A stretch of 64,000 bases of DNA from Methylopila capsulata (GTDB lineage Bacteria; Pseudomonadota; Alphaproteobacteria; Rhizobiales; Methylopilaceae), in NCBI RefSeq assembly GCF_016907975.1, contig NZ_JAFBCY010000002.1:868001-932000 (forward strand), in the 5' to 3' direction. The stretch's first letter is position 1. Each line of letters starts with the position of its first letter. The notes under the pieces were generated by a model. That model saw only the letters and a list, made by a program, of their open reading frames with translations, had not been told where the DNA came from and did not search any database. This document shows, piece by piece, positions 26,062 to 35,910 of this stretch. Made by a program: the position numbers and the translations under genes.

Positions 26062-26562
26062 ATGTTCGAGACGATGGTGATCGTGGTCCTGCCGGCGCTG
26101 ATCGCCGTCGCGGCGGTCTCCGACCTCATGACGCTGACCATTCCGAACCGGCTGGTGCTCGCGCTGGTCGCGGCCTTCGCCGTCGCGGCGCCGCTCGGCC
26201 ACCTCGGCCTGCAGGAAGTCGGTCTGCATCTCGTCGCGGGCGCGCTGACGCTCGCGATCGGGATGGCGCTCTTTATCCCCGGCTGGATCGGCGGCGGCGA
26301 CGCCAAGCTCGCCGCCGCCGTGGCGCTGTGGCTGGGCTTCGATCCCCTGCTGTCCTGGTTCGTGTCGTTCGCCCTGTTTGGCGGCGCGCTGACCGCGGCC
26401 GTGATGTTGTATCGCCGCGCGCCGATGCCGCTGCCGTTCGAGCGCGTCGGCTTTCTCAGCCGCCTGCACTCGCCGCGCGAAGGCGTGCCCTACGGGATCG
26501 CGCTGGCCGCGGGCGCGCTCGTGCTTCTGCCAAGCACGGCATGGTTCGCCTCGATCGGCTGA
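26062..26562 (+). CDS. cpaA: Prepilin peptidase CpaA (TadV)
   Basis: Inner-membrane aspartyl peptidase that cleaves the Flp pre-pilin leader. The 166-residue protein consists mainly of hydrophobic helices and retains both catalytic aspartates: one in SDLMTLTIPN and one in GGGDAKL. Start chosen at ATG 26062 because GAGG at 26052-26055 precedes it by 6 bases and homologues begin MFE; the ATG at 26050 would add four residues. It lies between flp and cpaB as expected in a cpa locus. Confidence 0.93.
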   Translation: MFETMVIVVLPALIAVAAVSDLMTLTIPNRLVLALVAAFAVAAPLGHLGLQEVGLHLVAGALTLAIGMALFIPGWIGGGDAKLAAAVALWLGFDPLLSWFVSFALFGGALTAAVMLYRRAPMPLPFERVGFLSRLHSPREGVPYGIALAAGALVLLPSTAWFASIG

Positions 26563-26586
26563 CAAGGTCATCCGGATGATGAGCGG

Positions 26587-26627
26587 CTGTTAACCTGATC
26601 CATGGGCTTAAAGACGCTCTGTTAACC
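26587..26627 (+). promoter_or_regulatory. Paired CTGTTAACC repeats upstream of cpaB
   Basis: The 9-mer CTGTTAACC occurs at 26587-26595 and again at 26619-26627, spaced 32 bases apart (about three helical turns), in the intergenic gap before cpaB. The core TTAACC matches the CtrA half-site and recurs in the flp promoter. This may be the control point of the cpaB-tadC operon. Regulator identity is inference. Confidence 0.45.
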
Positions 26628-26713
26628 ACGAATTGACGATTGGCTGGTTGAATCCTCGGGAACGACGCTCGCCCCGCGATTAGCGGCGCCGAGCCGCTCA
26701 TGGGGATCGCCTG

Positions 26714-27505
26714 ATGAAAGCCGCTCGCCTCGTGGTGCTTGGCATCGCGCTCGTCGCCGGGCTCGGGGCCGCGATGCTCGCCGGGGGCGGCGGGGACGCG
26801 CCGCCGGCGCCGGTCGCGGACGCCACGCCGCTGAACACGGTCGACGTCCTGGTCGCCGCGGCCGACATCCCGCTCGGCTCGGTCGTGAAGACGGAGGACG
26901 TGCGCTGGCAGGCCTGGCCGCAGGAGGCGGCCAACGCGCAGTTCCTGCAGAAACCGACGACCCCGCAGGCGATCGAAACCACGACGGGCTCGATCGCGCG
27001 CTCGCCCTTCGTCGCCGGCGAGCCGATCCGCGCCGACAAGCTGATCAAGGGCAACGGCTCCGGCTACATGGCCGCGATCCTGCCGGCGGGCATGCGCGCG
27101 ATCTCCATCGAGATCTCGCCCGAGACCGGCGCCGGCGGCTTCATCCTTCCGAACGACCGCGTCGACGTGATCCTCACCCGTCGCCAGCAGGGCGCGAACG
27201 GCCGGGACGAGACCTACTCCGAGACGATCGGCGCCAATGTCCGCGTCCTGGCGATCGACCAGGCGGTCGAGGACAAGGACGGCCAGCGCGTGGTCGTCGG
27301 CAAGACCGCGACGCTCGAGCTCAGCCCGGTCCAGACCGAACAGCTCGCGCTCAGCCGTCAGCTCGGCACGCTTTCGCTCGCCCTGCGCTCCCTCGCCGAC
27401 TCCGGCCCGAGCCCGAGCGACGGCGCCGCCTCCGATCTCAACAAGCGCGGCGGCGGCCTGACCATCGTCCGCTTCGGCGTGGCGAGCCAGGGGGGCGCCC
27501 GGTGA
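26714..27505 (+). CDS. cpaB: Flp pilus assembly protein CpaB
   Basis: A 263-residue periplasmic protein anchored by an N-terminal hydrophobic segment (about 4-27), with an SAF-type domain. Landmarks are VDVLVAAADIPLGSVVKTEDVRWQ, SPFVAGEPIRADKL, and PAGMRAISIEISPETGAGGFILPNDRVDVIL. CpaB is thought to act with the CpaC secretin in the outer part of the pilus machine. The stop overlaps the GTG start of cpaC. Confidence 0.94.
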   Translation: MKAARLVVLGIALVAGLGAAMLAGGGGDAPPAPVADATPLNTVDVLVAAADIPLGSVVKTEDVRWQAWPQEAANAQFLQKPTTPQAIETTTGSIARSPFVAGEPIRADKLIKGNGSGYMAAILPAGMRAISIEISPETGAGGFILPNDRVDVILTRRQQGANGRDETYSETIGANVRVLAIDQAVEDKDGQRVVVGKTATLELSPVQTEQLALSRQLGTLSLALRSLADSGPSPSDGAASDLNKRGGGLTIVRFGVASQGGAR

Positions 27506-29034
27506 TCGACCGTCGCGCACCGCAGAGTCCTCCGCCTTCGAGCCTTCCGCCACGCTTAGGCGACGCCACCCCTTCCAGCGCCAGGATCCGACGCGCCATG
27601 ACCGCCAGCCTGAGCGTCCTCCTCTCGACCACGGTTCGGCTTCGCCGAGGTCTTCGCGCTACGCTCATCGCGACCGCGGCCGTCTCCCTCGCCACGGGTC
27701 CCGCAGCCCTCGCCGCCGATCCCGGCTACTACGCCGAGGCCCAGCCGGGCGGTCAGGGCGACCGCGTCGATCTCGGCATCGGCAAGTCCTTCGTAGTCAC
27801 CCTGCCGCGCGACGCCAAGGAGGTGTTCGTGGCCGACCCGTCGGTCGCGAACGCTGTCGTCCGTTCGGCCCGCAAGGCCTATCTGATCGGGGCCGGCCCC
27901 GGGCAGACCGACGTGATGTTCCTCGACGCGGAAGGCCGCGAGATCGCGGCGTACGAGGTCTCGGTGTCGCGTGACGTCGGGTCCATCCGCTCCTCGATCG
28001 GCCGCTCGCTCGGCGGCGCCGGGAACATCCGGGTCGAAGGCGTCGGCGACGGCGTCGTGGTGACGGGTTCGGTGAAGTCCGCGCAGGAGGCGCAGACCGC
28101 CGTCGACATCGCCGCCGGCTACATGTCCGACCCGAAGAAGGTCGTGAACGCGCTCAAGATCGAGGGCCAGGATCAGGTTCTGCTCAAGGTCAAGATCGTC
28201 GAGATGCAGCGCGACGTCGTTAAGCAGCTGGGCGTCAATTACGACCTTAACGGCCTCAGCATCGGCAGCGCCGTGCTGAGCGGCGCGACCAACTTCGGCT
28301 TCCCCGCGACCAATGACGCTCCGAACAACAGCGGGACCATCACGAACGGCAAAGGGACGGCCGCTGCGACCATCAGCGCGCTGGAACGAAATGGCGTCTC
28401 GAAGACGCTCGCCGAGCCGACCCTGACCGCGATTTCCGGTGAGAGCGCTAAGTTCCTTGTGGGCGGCGAGTTTCCGATCGTCACCGGTTATGACCGGGAA
28501 GACAACCGCGCCAGCATCGAATTCAAGCAGTTCGGCGTCGGCCTCAACTTCACGCCGATCGTGCTTTCGGGTGGTCGTATCAGCCTCAGGATCGCGACCG
28601 AGGTCAGCGAGATCGACTCTTCAGCTTCCGTGCAACTTGGCGGCGGGTTCGTTGTTCCTGGCCTGAAGGTGCGGCGCGCCGACTCGACCGTCGAAATGCC
28701 GTCCGGGGGCTCGCTTGTCCTCGCCGGCCTCATTCGGCAGCAGAACAGCAGGGCGGCCGAGGGGCTTCCGGGTCTGATGAAGCTCCCGGTTCTCGGCGCA
28801 TTGTTCCGCTCGAACGACTTCAAGCGCAACGAGACGGAACTCGCGATCATCGTCACGCCCTACCTGGCGAAATCGACCGCGCCCACGAAGCTGGCCTCGC
28901 CCGACGACGGGTTCGCCGAACCGACCGACGAGTCCAACCTCCTCCTCGGCCGGCTGAACCGCCTCTACGGGATTCCCGGCAGGATCGACCCCTCCACTGT
29001 GAGCCACCGCCGCAGCGGCTTCATCATCGATTGA
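27502..29034 (+). CDS. cpaC: Type II/III secretin family protein CpaC (RcpA)
   Basis: The outer-membrane channel for the Flp pilus, 510 residues. It has an N-terminal pilus-assembly domain (VDLGIGKSFVVTLPRDAKEVFVADPSV), a BON-type middle (GNIRVEGVGDGVVVTGSVKSAQEAQ) and the secretin core with SGESAKFLVGGEFPIV and LAGLIRQQNSRAAEGLPGL. Translation may start at GTG 27502, which overlaps the cpaB stop, or at ATG 27598 directly before the signal-peptide-like stretch ending ALAADPG; the longer form would have an unusual 32-residue proline-rich leader. Confidence 0.94.
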   Translation: MIDRRAPQSPPPSSLPPRLGDATPSSARIRRAMTASLSVLLSTTVRLRRGLRATLIATAAVSLATGPAALAADPGYYAEAQPGGQGDRVDLGIGKSFVVTLPRDAKEVFVADPSVANAVVRSARKAYLIGAGPGQTDVMFLDAEGREIAAYEVSVSRDVGSIRSSIGRSLGGAGNIRVEGVGDGVVVTGSVKSAQEAQTAVDIAAGYMSDPKKVVNALKIEGQDQVLLKVKIVEMQRDVVKQLGVNYDLNGLSIGSAVLSGATNFGFPATNDAPNNSGTITNGKGTAAATISALERNGVSKTLAEPTLTAISGESAKFLVGGEFPIVTGYDREDNRASIEFKQFGVGLNFTPIVLSGGRISLRIATEVSEIDSSASVQLGGGFVVPGLKVRRADSTVEMPSGGSLVLAGLIRQQNSRAAEGLPGLMKLPVLGALFRSNDFKRNETELAIIVTPYLAKSTAPTKLASPDDGFAEPTDESNLLLGRLNRLYGIPGRIDPSTVSHRRSGFIID

Positions 29035-29062
29035 GCGTGAGTCGCGCAACGGAGCGCAGCAG

Positions 29063-29800
29063 ATGACCTTTTCCCACGCTTCCTTCGTCCGCGCCGTGAG
29101 GCTCGCCTGCCTCGGCGCCGCCGCCGCAGCGCTCGCCGGCTGCCATGCCGACCGGATCGTCGGCGACGACTACCCGCAGACCTACCAGCAGCGGCATCCC
29201 ATCGTGCTCGCGGAGGGCGAGGCCAAGCTCGACCTGCCGGTGGGCGCCACGCGGGAGGGCCTGACGCAGCGCCAGAAGGAAGACATTCGCGCCTTCGCCG
29301 CGGACTGGCGCAGGAACGGACGCGGCCCGATCGCCATCCTCTCGCCGCGCGGCGGAGCGAGCGACGCGGCCGCGGCCTACGCCCTGCCCGCCGTGCGCAC
29401 CACGCTCGCAGCGGCGGGCGTGCCGGCGACGGCCGTGCTCAGCCAGCGCTACACCGCCGAGGCGCCGGATCACTTCGCGCCGCTCCGGCTCGGCTACGTC
29501 AAGCTGAAGGCGGAGGTTCCGCATCCCTGCGGTCTCTGGCCCGACGACCTCGGCCACGGCGGCGGCGATTTCCGCGGCGCGACGCAGAATCGCGACTACT
29601 GGAACTTCGGCTGCGCCACGCAGCAGAACCTCGCCGCGCAGGTCGCCGATCCGGAAGACCTCGCGCGGCCGCGGGCCGAGACCCCGGTCTATGCGGCGCG
29701 CCGCCAGACCGTGATCCAGAAGCATCGCGCCGGCGAGGACACGACGACGACGTACAAGCAGGAAGATACGGACATCAGCGGCATCGGGAGCGCGAAGTGA
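29063..29800 (+). CDS. cpaD: Pilus assembly lipoprotein CpaD
   Basis: A 245-residue CpaD family protein, required for Flp pilus biogenesis and probably a partner of the secretin at the outer membrane. The signal ends in a lipobox (AALAGCHAD), so it should be lipidated at the Cys near residue 30. Typical features are DDYPQTYQQRHPIVLAEG, SPRGGASDAAAAYA, and GCATQQNLAAQVADPEDLARPR, the last being characteristic of the family. Its stop codon shares one base with the cpaE start. Confidence 0.92.
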   Translation: MTFSHASFVRAVRLACLGAAAAALAGCHADRIVGDDYPQTYQQRHPIVLAEGEAKLDLPVGATREGLTQRQKEDIRAFAADWRRNGRGPIAILSPRGGASDAAAAYALPAVRTTLAAAGVPATAVLSQRYTAEAPDHFAPLRLGYVKLKAEVPHPCGLWPDDLGHGGGDFRGATQNRDYWNFGCATQQNLAAQVADPEDLARPRAETPVYAARRQTVIQKHRAGEDTTTTYKQEDTDISGIGSAK

Positions 29801-31077
29801 TGACCAAGCTCGCCTCGCACCCGGGCTCTCATCTCGACGAACCCGCCGCCCCGCCCGTCGACATCATCGCGCCGCTTCCGCGCGTCTCGATCCAGGCGTT
29901 CTGCGAGACGCCCGAGATCGCGCGTCTCGTCGAGCACGCCGCGACCGACCGGCGGATGGAGAAGGCGCACGTCAAGGTGCAGATGGGCGGCGGCCTCGCC
30001 GCGGCCGAAGCCTACAAGAACGCGCCCACGCCCAACGTCGTCGTCATCGAGGGCGACGCCCATCGCGAACGTCTGCTCGACATCCTCCACCGCCTGTCCG
30101 ACGTGTGCGATCCCGGCACCAAGGTGGTCGTCATCGGGCAGGTGAACGATGTGCTGCTCTACCGCGAGCTCATGCGGCAGGGCGTCAGCGACTATCTCGT
30201 GCCGCCCTTCGACGTGGTCGACCTGGTGCGCTCGCTGTCGGAAATCTTCCGCGCGCCGGGCGCCGACCCCGTGGGCCGCACCGTCGCCTTCGTCGGCGCC
30301 AAGGGCGGCGTGGGCTCCTCGACCATCGCGCACAACGTGTCCTGGGCGATCGCGCGCCAGATCAAGCTCGACAGCGTCGTGGTCGATCTCGACCTCGCCT
30401 TCGGCACCGCGGGGCTGAACTTCAACCAGGACCCGCCGCAGGGCGTCGCCGAGGTGGTGTTCGCCCCCGACCGGCTCGACGCGGCGCTGGTCGACCGCCT
30501 GCTGTCGAAGTGCACGGAGCAGCTCTCGCTGCTTGCGGCGCCGGCGACGCTCGACCGGGTCTACGACTTCCATGAGGACGTGTTCGACCCGCTGCTGGAC
30601 ATTCTCAGGGCGAACGTGCCCTGCGCGGTGCTCGACGTGCCGCACATCTGGACCGCCTGGTCGAAGCGCGCTCTGATCGCCGCCGACGAGGTCGCGATCG
30701 TGGCGACGCCGGATCTCGCGAACCTTCGCAACGCGAAGAACCTGATCGATCTGCTGAAGGCCGCGCGTCCGAACGACGGTCCGCCGCGGCTGATCCTCAA
30801 TCAGGTCGGGGTTCCGAAACGCGCGGAGATCAAGCCGCAGGATTTCGCGAAGGCGCTCGACCTCGAGCCGGCGGCGATCGTGCCGTTCGATCCGCAGCTG
30901 TTCGGGACGGCGGCCAACAACGGCCAGATGCTGGCCGAGACCGCAGCCGGCCACAAGACCAACGAGATGTTCGTCGAACTCGCGAAGCGCCTGACGGGCA
31001 GGACGGAGGCCCGCAAGGTCAACCGCTCGCTGCTGGAGCCGCTGATGGCCCGGATCAATCGGAAGAAAGCCGGCTGA
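29800..31077 (+). CDS. cpaE: Pilus assembly ATPase-like protein CpaE (TadZ)
   Basis: A 425-residue protein with an N-terminal receiver-like domain (VQMGGGLAAAEAYKNAPTPNVVVIEG) and a C-terminal MinD/ParA-type domain. The P-loop reads GAKGGVGSST, keeping the deviant first Lys but with Ser in place of the usual second Lys, as in many TadZ proteins. TadZ localises the pilus machine to the cell pole. I chose ATG 29800, which overlaps the cpaD stop, rather than the GTG one codon earlier, because GGGAG lies at a good distance upstream. Confidence 0.94.
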   Translation: MTKLASHPGSHLDEPAAPPVDIIAPLPRVSIQAFCETPEIARLVEHAATDRRMEKAHVKVQMGGGLAAAEAYKNAPTPNVVVIEGDAHRERLLDILHRLSDVCDPGTKVVVIGQVNDVLLYRELMRQGVSDYLVPPFDVVDLVRSLSEIFRAPGADPVGRTVAFVGAKGGVGSSTIAHNVSWAIARQIKLDSVVVDLDLAFGTAGLNFNQDPPQGVAEVVFAPDRLDAALVDRLLSKCTEQLSLLAAPATLDRVYDFHEDVFDPLLDILRANVPCAVLDVPHIWTAWSKRALIAADEVAIVATPDLANLRNAKNLIDLLKAARPNDGPPRLILNQVGVPKRAEIKPQDFAKALDLEPAAIVPFDPQLFGTAANNGQMLAETAAGHKTNEMFVELAKRLTGRTEARKVNRSLLEPLMARINRKKAG

Positions 31078-31109
31078 GCCGGGGGGATCGGACGGGGAGA
31101 AGCGCCACG

Positions 31110-32585
31110 ATGTTCGGAAAACGCGGAACGCCGGCCACGCCGGCCACGACGGCCGGTTTCGCGCGCCGCTCCACGGCCGCGAGCGAGTTCGGCGCGCCGC
31201 TGATCACCGTGGCGCCGATCGGCGCCCCTGCGGCGTCGCCGCAGTCCGACCCTCGCCCGGTCGCGCCGCCGCCGATCGACACCCGCCGCAACGACGAGTA
31301 TTTCCAGACCAAGAGCCGGATCTTCGGCGCCCTGATCGAGGCGATCGACCTCGCGCAGCTCGCCCGCCTCGACACCGAGAGCGCGCGCGAGGAAATCCGC
31401 GACATCGTCAACGAGATCATCGCGATCCGGAACGTCGTGATGTCGATCGCCGAGCAGGAGGAGCTGCTCGACGACATCTGCAACGACGTGCTCGGCTACG
31501 GCCCGCTCGAGCCGCTGCTCGCGCGGGATGACATTTCCGACATCATGGTCAACGGCGCCGAGCGGACCTACATCGAGGTCGCCGGCAAGGTGCAGCAGAC
31601 CCCGATCCGCTTCCGGGACAACGCGCAGCTCCTCAACATCTGCCAGCGCATCGTCAGCCAGGTCGGCCGCCGCGTCGACGAGAGCTCGCCGATCTGCGAC
31701 GCGCGCCTTCCCGACGGCTCGCGCGTCAACGTCATCGTCGCGCCGCTGGCGCTCGACGGCCCGACGCTGACTATCCGCAAGTTCAAGAAGGACAAGCTGA
31801 CGCTCGACCAGCTGGTCCGGTTCGGCTCGATCAGCCCGGAGGGCGCCGAGATCCTCAAGATCATCGGCCGCGTCCGCTGCAACGTCCTGATCTCCGGCGG
31901 CACGGGCTCGGGCAAGACGACGCTGCTCAACTGCCTCACGCGCTACATCGACGAGGACGAGCGCATCATCACCTGCGAGGACGCGGCCGAACTGCAGCTG
32001 CAGCAGCCGCACGTCGTGCGCCTCGAGACGCGTCCGCCGAACCTCGAAGGCGAGGGCACGGTGACCATGCGCGACCTGGTCAAGAACTGCCTGCGCATGC
32101 GCCCCGAGCGGATCATCGTCGGCGAGGTCCGCGGACCGGAGGCCTTCGACCTGCTCCAGGCGATGAACACCGGCCACGACGGCTCGATGGGCACGCTGCA
32201 CGCGAACTCGCCGCGCGAGGCCCTGTCCCGTCTGGAGTCGATGATCACGATGGGCGGCTTCACCCTGCCGTCGAAGACCATCAAGGAGATGGTCTGCACC
32301 TCGGTCGACGTCATCGTGCAGGCGTCGCGCCTGCGCGACGGCTCCCGCCGCATCACCCACATCACCGAGGTGATGGGGATGGAGGGCGACGTCGTCATCA
32401 CCCAGGACATCTTCCTCTACGACATCCTCGGGGAGGACGCGAACAAGCGCCTGATCGGACGCCACCGCTCGACGGGCATCGGCCGCCCCCGCTTCTGGGA
32501 GCGGGCCCGCTACTTCGGCGAGGAGAACCGGCTCGCGGCCGCGCTCGACGCCGCGGAGAGCAACAACGAAAGCCGCGTCGCGTGA
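31110..32585 (+). CDS. cpaF: Flp pilus secretion ATPase CpaF (TadA)
   Basis: A 491-residue hexameric ATPase that powers pilus extension and retraction. It has a Pro/Ala-rich N-terminus, then the N1 domain with [21 protein letters not shown], the Walker A motif [12 protein letters not shown] at about residues 263-270, the Asp box EDAAELQL, the Walker [31 protein letters not shown] region, and a conserved C-terminal domain. It acts on the cytoplasmic face with TadB and TadC, whose genes follow. Confidence 0.96.
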   Translation: MFGKRGTPATPATTAGFARRSTAASEFGAPLITVAPIGAPAASPQSDPRPVAPPPIDTRRNDEYFQTKSRIFGALIEAIDLAQLARLDTESAREEIRDIVNEIIAIRNVVMSIAEQEELLDDICNDVLGYGPLEPLLARDDISDIMVNGAERTYIEVAGKVQQTPIRFRDNAQLLNICQRIVSQVGRRVDESSPICDARLPDGSRVNVIVAPLALDGPTLTIRKFKKDKLTLDQLVRFGSISPEGAEILKIIGRVRCNVLISGGTGSGKTTLLNCLTRYIDEDERIITCEDAAELQLQQPHVVRLETRPPNLEGEGTVTMRDLVKNCLRMRPERIIVGEVRGPEAFDLLQAMNTGHDGSMGTLHANSPREALSRLESMITMGGFTLPSKTIKEMVCTSVDVIVQASRLRDGSRRITHITEVMGMEGDVVITQDIFLYDILGEDANKRLIGRHRSTGIGRPRFWERARYFGEENRLAAALDAAESNNESRVA

Positions 32586-32607
32586 CCCCGGCGAGCGGAG
32601 ACCGCGC

Positions 32608-33591
32608 ATGATCGACATGGACCGGCTTCCCGTCATCCTGCTCGCGACCGTCGCGGCCGGCGGCGCGGCCTATGCGCTGCTCTACCCGTTGCTGTCCGGC
32701 GAAAAGCGCGTGGAGGAGCGGAAAAAGCTCGCCGGCGTGGGCCTCGATCGCCGACGCGTGGTCACCCAGGCGACGCAGGAGACCCTGAGGCGCGGGCATG
32801 TCGCCGACAGCCTGAAGGCGCTCGACGAGCGGCAGAAGCGCATCAACCGCCCGTCGCTCAGCATGCGGATCGAACAGGCCGGGCTGAGCTGGTCGAAAGA
32901 CCGATTCTACGCGATCAGCGCGGCCGTCGCGGCCGCCCTCGGCTTCGCCGCGCTCGTCCTGAGCGGCGACATGCGCATCAGCCTGCTCGCGGCGTTCGTC
33001 GGCGGCCTCGGCCTGCCGCGCTGGGCGCTCGCCTTCCTGCGGAAGCGCCGCATCGCCCGATTCCTCAACGAGCTTCCGAACGCCGTGGAAGTCATCCTCC
33101 GCGGCCTCAAGGCCGGTCTTCCACTCGGCGACTGCATCCGCATCGTCGCCAATGAGACCCAGGAGCCGGTGAAGTCGGAGTTCCGCACGATCGTAGAGGA
33201 GCAGGCCATCGGCATTCCGCTCGCCGAAGCGGTCGCCAAGCTCTACGAGCGGATGCCGGTGACCGAGGCGAACTTCCTCGGCATCGTCATCGCGATCCAG
33301 TCCAAGGCCGGCGGCAGCCTGTCCGACGCCCTCGGCAACCTCGCCCGGGTGCTGCGCGACCGCAAGAAGATGAAGGCGAAGATCCAGGCGATGAGCATGG
33401 AGGCCAAGGCTTCGGCCGCCATCATCGGCTCGCTTCCGATCCTCACGATCGCGATCATCTCGGTGACAAGTCCCGACTACATGTCGCTGATGTGGACGAC
33501 GGACCTCGGCCGCGTCCTCCTCGTCGGCGGCGGATGTCTGATGCTGACGGGCGTGCTGGTCATGAAGAAGATGATCAGCTTCGACTTCTAA
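32608..33591 (+). CDS. tadB: Type II secretion F-family platform protein TadB
   Basis: A 327-residue inner-membrane platform protein of the Flp pilus. It has an N-terminal helix (DRLPVILLATVAAGGAAYALL), two central helices around residues 97-135, the GspF domain with LPNAVEVILRGLKAGLPLGDCIRIVA and KAGGSLSDALGNLARVLRDR, and a C-terminal pair of helices. It should form the base of the pilus with TadC and receive force from CpaF. Confidence 0.93.
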   Translation: MIDMDRLPVILLATVAAGGAAYALLYPLLSGEKRVEERKKLAGVGLDRRRVVTQATQETLRRGHVADSLKALDERQKRINRPSLSMRIEQAGLSWSKDRFYAISAAVAAALGFAALVLSGDMRISLLAAFVGGLGLPRWALAFLRKRRIARFLNELPNAVEVILRGLKAGLPLGDCIRIVANETQEPVKSEFRTIVEEQAIGIPLAEAVAKLYERMPVTEANFLGIVIAIQSKAGGSLSDALGNLARVLRDRKKMKAKIQAMSMEAKASAAIIGSLPILTIAIISVTSPDYMSLMWTTDLGRVLLVGGGCLMLTGVLVMKKMISFDF

Positions 33592-33606
33592 AGACGGGAA
33601 CGTCGC

Positions 33607-34581
33607 GTGATCGACCAGATCTTTCGCACCATCAACGATCCGCACGCCATGGCGATGCTGCTCGCCGCGATCGCGGCCGTCGCGACCGTCGTGACCTTCG
33701 CCATGCCGCTGCTGGCGGGCGATCAGCTCGAGAAGCGCATGAAGTCGGTCGCGATCGAGCGGTCGCGCATTCGCGCCCGCGAGCGCGAGCGGCTCGCGCG
33801 CAACGACCGGAGAGGCCTGAAGCGCGAGCCCAAGGCCTACATGCAGAACATCGTCAGCCAGTTCAATCTGGCCAAGCATCTCGGCACCGCCGACGCCAAG
33901 GAGCGCCTGCTGATGGCGGGCTACCGCGGGCCGGGAGCCATGACGGCGTTTCTGTTTTTCCGGCTCGTCGCGCCGCTCGCCTTCATGGCGGTTTCGCTCA
34001 GCTACCTCTTCCTGATCAACGATTTCGGCAAGCCGCCGCTCATGCGGTTCGCCGCCGTAGTGTTCGCCACCTACCTCGGCATCAAGGCTCCGGAGCTGTT
34101 CCTCCGGAACCAGACGCAGAAGAGGCAGCTCTCGATGAAGCGCGCGTTTCCCGACGCGCTCGATCTGATGCTGATCTGCGTCGAGGCCGGCATGTCGGTC
34201 GAGGCCGCCTTCCGCAAGGTCGCGGACGAGATCGGCTCCCAATCGATCCCCCTCGCCGAAGAGCTGACGCTCACCATGGCGGAGATGTCCTACCTGCAGG
34301 ACCGCCGCCTGGCCTATGAGAACTTCGGCATGCGCACCGGGCTGGAATCGGTGAAGTCGGTGGCGACCGCGCTGATCCAGGCCGACAAGTACGGTACGCC
34401 CGTGAGCCAGGCGCTGCGCGTGCTCGGGCAGGAAAGCCGCGACATGCGGATGGCGGACGCCGAGAAGAAGGCCGCCGCCCTGCCCCCGAAGCTGACGGTG
34501 CCAATGATCGTGTTCTTCCTGCCGGTGATCTTCATCGTGATCCTCGGCCCGGCCGTCATCCAGGTGATGGCCGTCAAATAG
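33607..34581 (+). CDS. tadC: Type II secretion F-family platform protein TadC
   Basis: A 324-residue membrane platform protein, partner of TadB. Translation starts at GTG 33607. It shows the N-terminal helix, [25 protein letters not shown], the GspF motif [26 protein letters not shown], the segment [34 protein letters not shown], and a final hydrophobic segment [21 protein letters not shown]. It closes the visible Tad locus; no tadD, tadE or tadG follows in this window. Confidence 0.94.
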   Translation: MIDQIFRTINDPHAMAMLLAAIAAVATVVTFAMPLLAGDQLEKRMKSVAIERSRIRARERERLARNDRRGLKREPKAYMQNIVSQFNLAKHLGTADAKERLLMAGYRGPGAMTAFLFFRLVAPLAFMAVSLSYLFLINDFGKPPLMRFAAVVFATYLGIKAPELFLRNQTQKRQLSMKRAFPDALDLMLICVEAGMSVEAAFRKVADEIGSQSIPLAEELTLTMAEMSYLQDRRLAYENFGMRTGLESVKSVATALIQADKYGTPVSQALRVLGQESRDMRMADAEKKAAALPPKLTVPMIVFFLPVIFIVILGPAVIQVMAVK

Positions 34582-34667
34582 CGTTCGGCGACGCGGCCAT
34601 TGACACGAGGCGGCGTCGGCGCTTCACCTCGCCGCCGGACAAAACGCCTACGCCTCGAGAGGATCGC

Positions 34668-35846
34668 TTGGGCGGAATCATGGAGCGGACGACGAACGAG
34701 GCGGCGCGGTCGGAAGCCGACGCGCCCCATAGCCTCGTCGCGCGCATCGCCTCTCCCCTGACGCTCGAGTCCGGCAAGGCGCTGGCGCCGCTCAACATCG
34801 CCTACCAGACCTACGGCGAACTGAACGCCGACCGGTCCAACGCCGTGCTCGTCTGCCATGCGCTGACGGGCGACCAGCACGTCGCCAACGCGCATCCCGT
34901 CACGGGCAAGCCCGGCTGGTGGTCGACCATGGTCGGCCCCGGCCGGCCGGTCGACACCGATCGCTTCTTCGTCATCTGCTCGAACGTCGTCGGCGGCTGC
35001 CTCGGCACCACCGGCCCGGCCTCGACCAACCCGGCGACCGGCGAGCCCTACGGCCTCGACCTCCCGCTCGTCACGATCCGCGACATGGTGGCGGCTCAGG
35101 CCATGCTGATCGACCATCTCGGAATTCCCGACCTGTTCGCCGTGGTCGGCGGCTCCATGGGCGGCATGCAGGTGCTGGAATGGGCCGCGAGCTATCCCGA
35201 CCGGGTGTTCGCCGCGCTGCCGATCGCGACCGCGGCCAAGCATTCGGCCCAGAACATCGCCTTCCACGAGGTCGGCCGACAGGCCATCACCGCCGATCCC
35301 GACTGGCGGAACGGGCGCTACCTGATGGAGGGCGCGGTTCCCCGCAAGGGGCTCGCGGTCGCGCGCATGGCCGCGCACATCACCTATCTGTCGGAGCCCG
35401 CGCTCCAGACCAAGTTCGGCCGCAATCTGCAGGACCGCGACGCGCGGACCTTCGGCTTCGACGCCGATTTCCAGATCGAGAGCTACCTCCGCCACCAGGG
35501 CGCGAGCTTCGTCGAGCGCTTCGACGCCAACAGCTACCTCTACGTCACGCGCGCCATGGACTATTTCGACCTGGCGGCCGACCACGGCGGCGTGCTTGCG
35601 AAAGCGTTCCAGGGCACCCGGACCCGGTTTTGCGTCGCTTCCTTCACGTCGGACTGGCTGTTTCCGACCGAAGGCGCGCGCCAGATCGTGCATGCGCTGA
35701 ACGCCGCGGCGGCGAACGTCAGCTTCGTGGAGATCGCGACCGACAAGGGCCACGACGCCTTCCTGCTCGACGTGCCGGAGCTGTTCGCGACCACGTGGGG
35801 CTTCATCGACGCCGCCGCGAAGGTGCGTGGGCTGCCGTCTCCTTAA
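34668..35846 (+). CDS. metX: Homoserine O-acetyltransferase MetX
   Basis: Alpha/beta-hydrolase-fold enzyme that activates homoserine with acetyl-CoA (or succinyl-CoA in some relatives) for methionine synthesis. The 392-residue protein has [10 protein letters not shown], the nucleophile elbow GGSMGGMQ, the acid Asp in SFTSDWLFP and the base His in DKGHDAF. The TTG at 34668 follows GAGAGGA at a spacing of about 6; ATG 34680 is an alternative with GGGCGGA in front. In many relatives metW follows directly; here yciB follows. I looked for a SAM-II riboswitch in the 86-base leader and saw none. Confidence 0.93.
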   Translation: MGGIMERTTNEAARSEADAPHSLVARIASPLTLESGKALAPLNIAYQTYGELNADRSNAVLVCHALTGDQHVANAHPVTGKPGWWSTMVGPGRPVDTDRFFVICSNVVGGCLGTTGPASTNPATGEPYGLDLPLVTIRDMVAAQAMLIDHLGIPDLFAVVGGSMGGMQVLEWAASYPDRVFAALPIATAAKHSAQNIAFHEVGRQAITADPDWRNGRYLMEGAVPRKGLAVARMAAHITYLSEPALQTKFGRNLQDRDARTFGFDADFQIESYLRHQGASFVERFDANSYLYVTRAMDYFDLAADHGGVLAKAFQGTRTRFCVASFTSDWLFPTEGARQIVHALNAAAANVSFVEIATDKGHDAFLLDVPELFATTWGFIDAAAKVRGLPSP

Positions 35847-35910
35847 AACGCAGACGGAAGGCGTTTCTTTCGCCTTGATCCCGCCGCGGGGCGGAGGCAG
35901 AGCTTGAGCC

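Noticed and set aside
34582-34667. SAM-II or other SAM-responsive riboswitch in the metX leader
   Set aside because: The 86-base leader is GC-rich and lacks the A/U-rich pseudoknot pattern of SAM-II. By eye I find no match; a covariance-model search would settle it.
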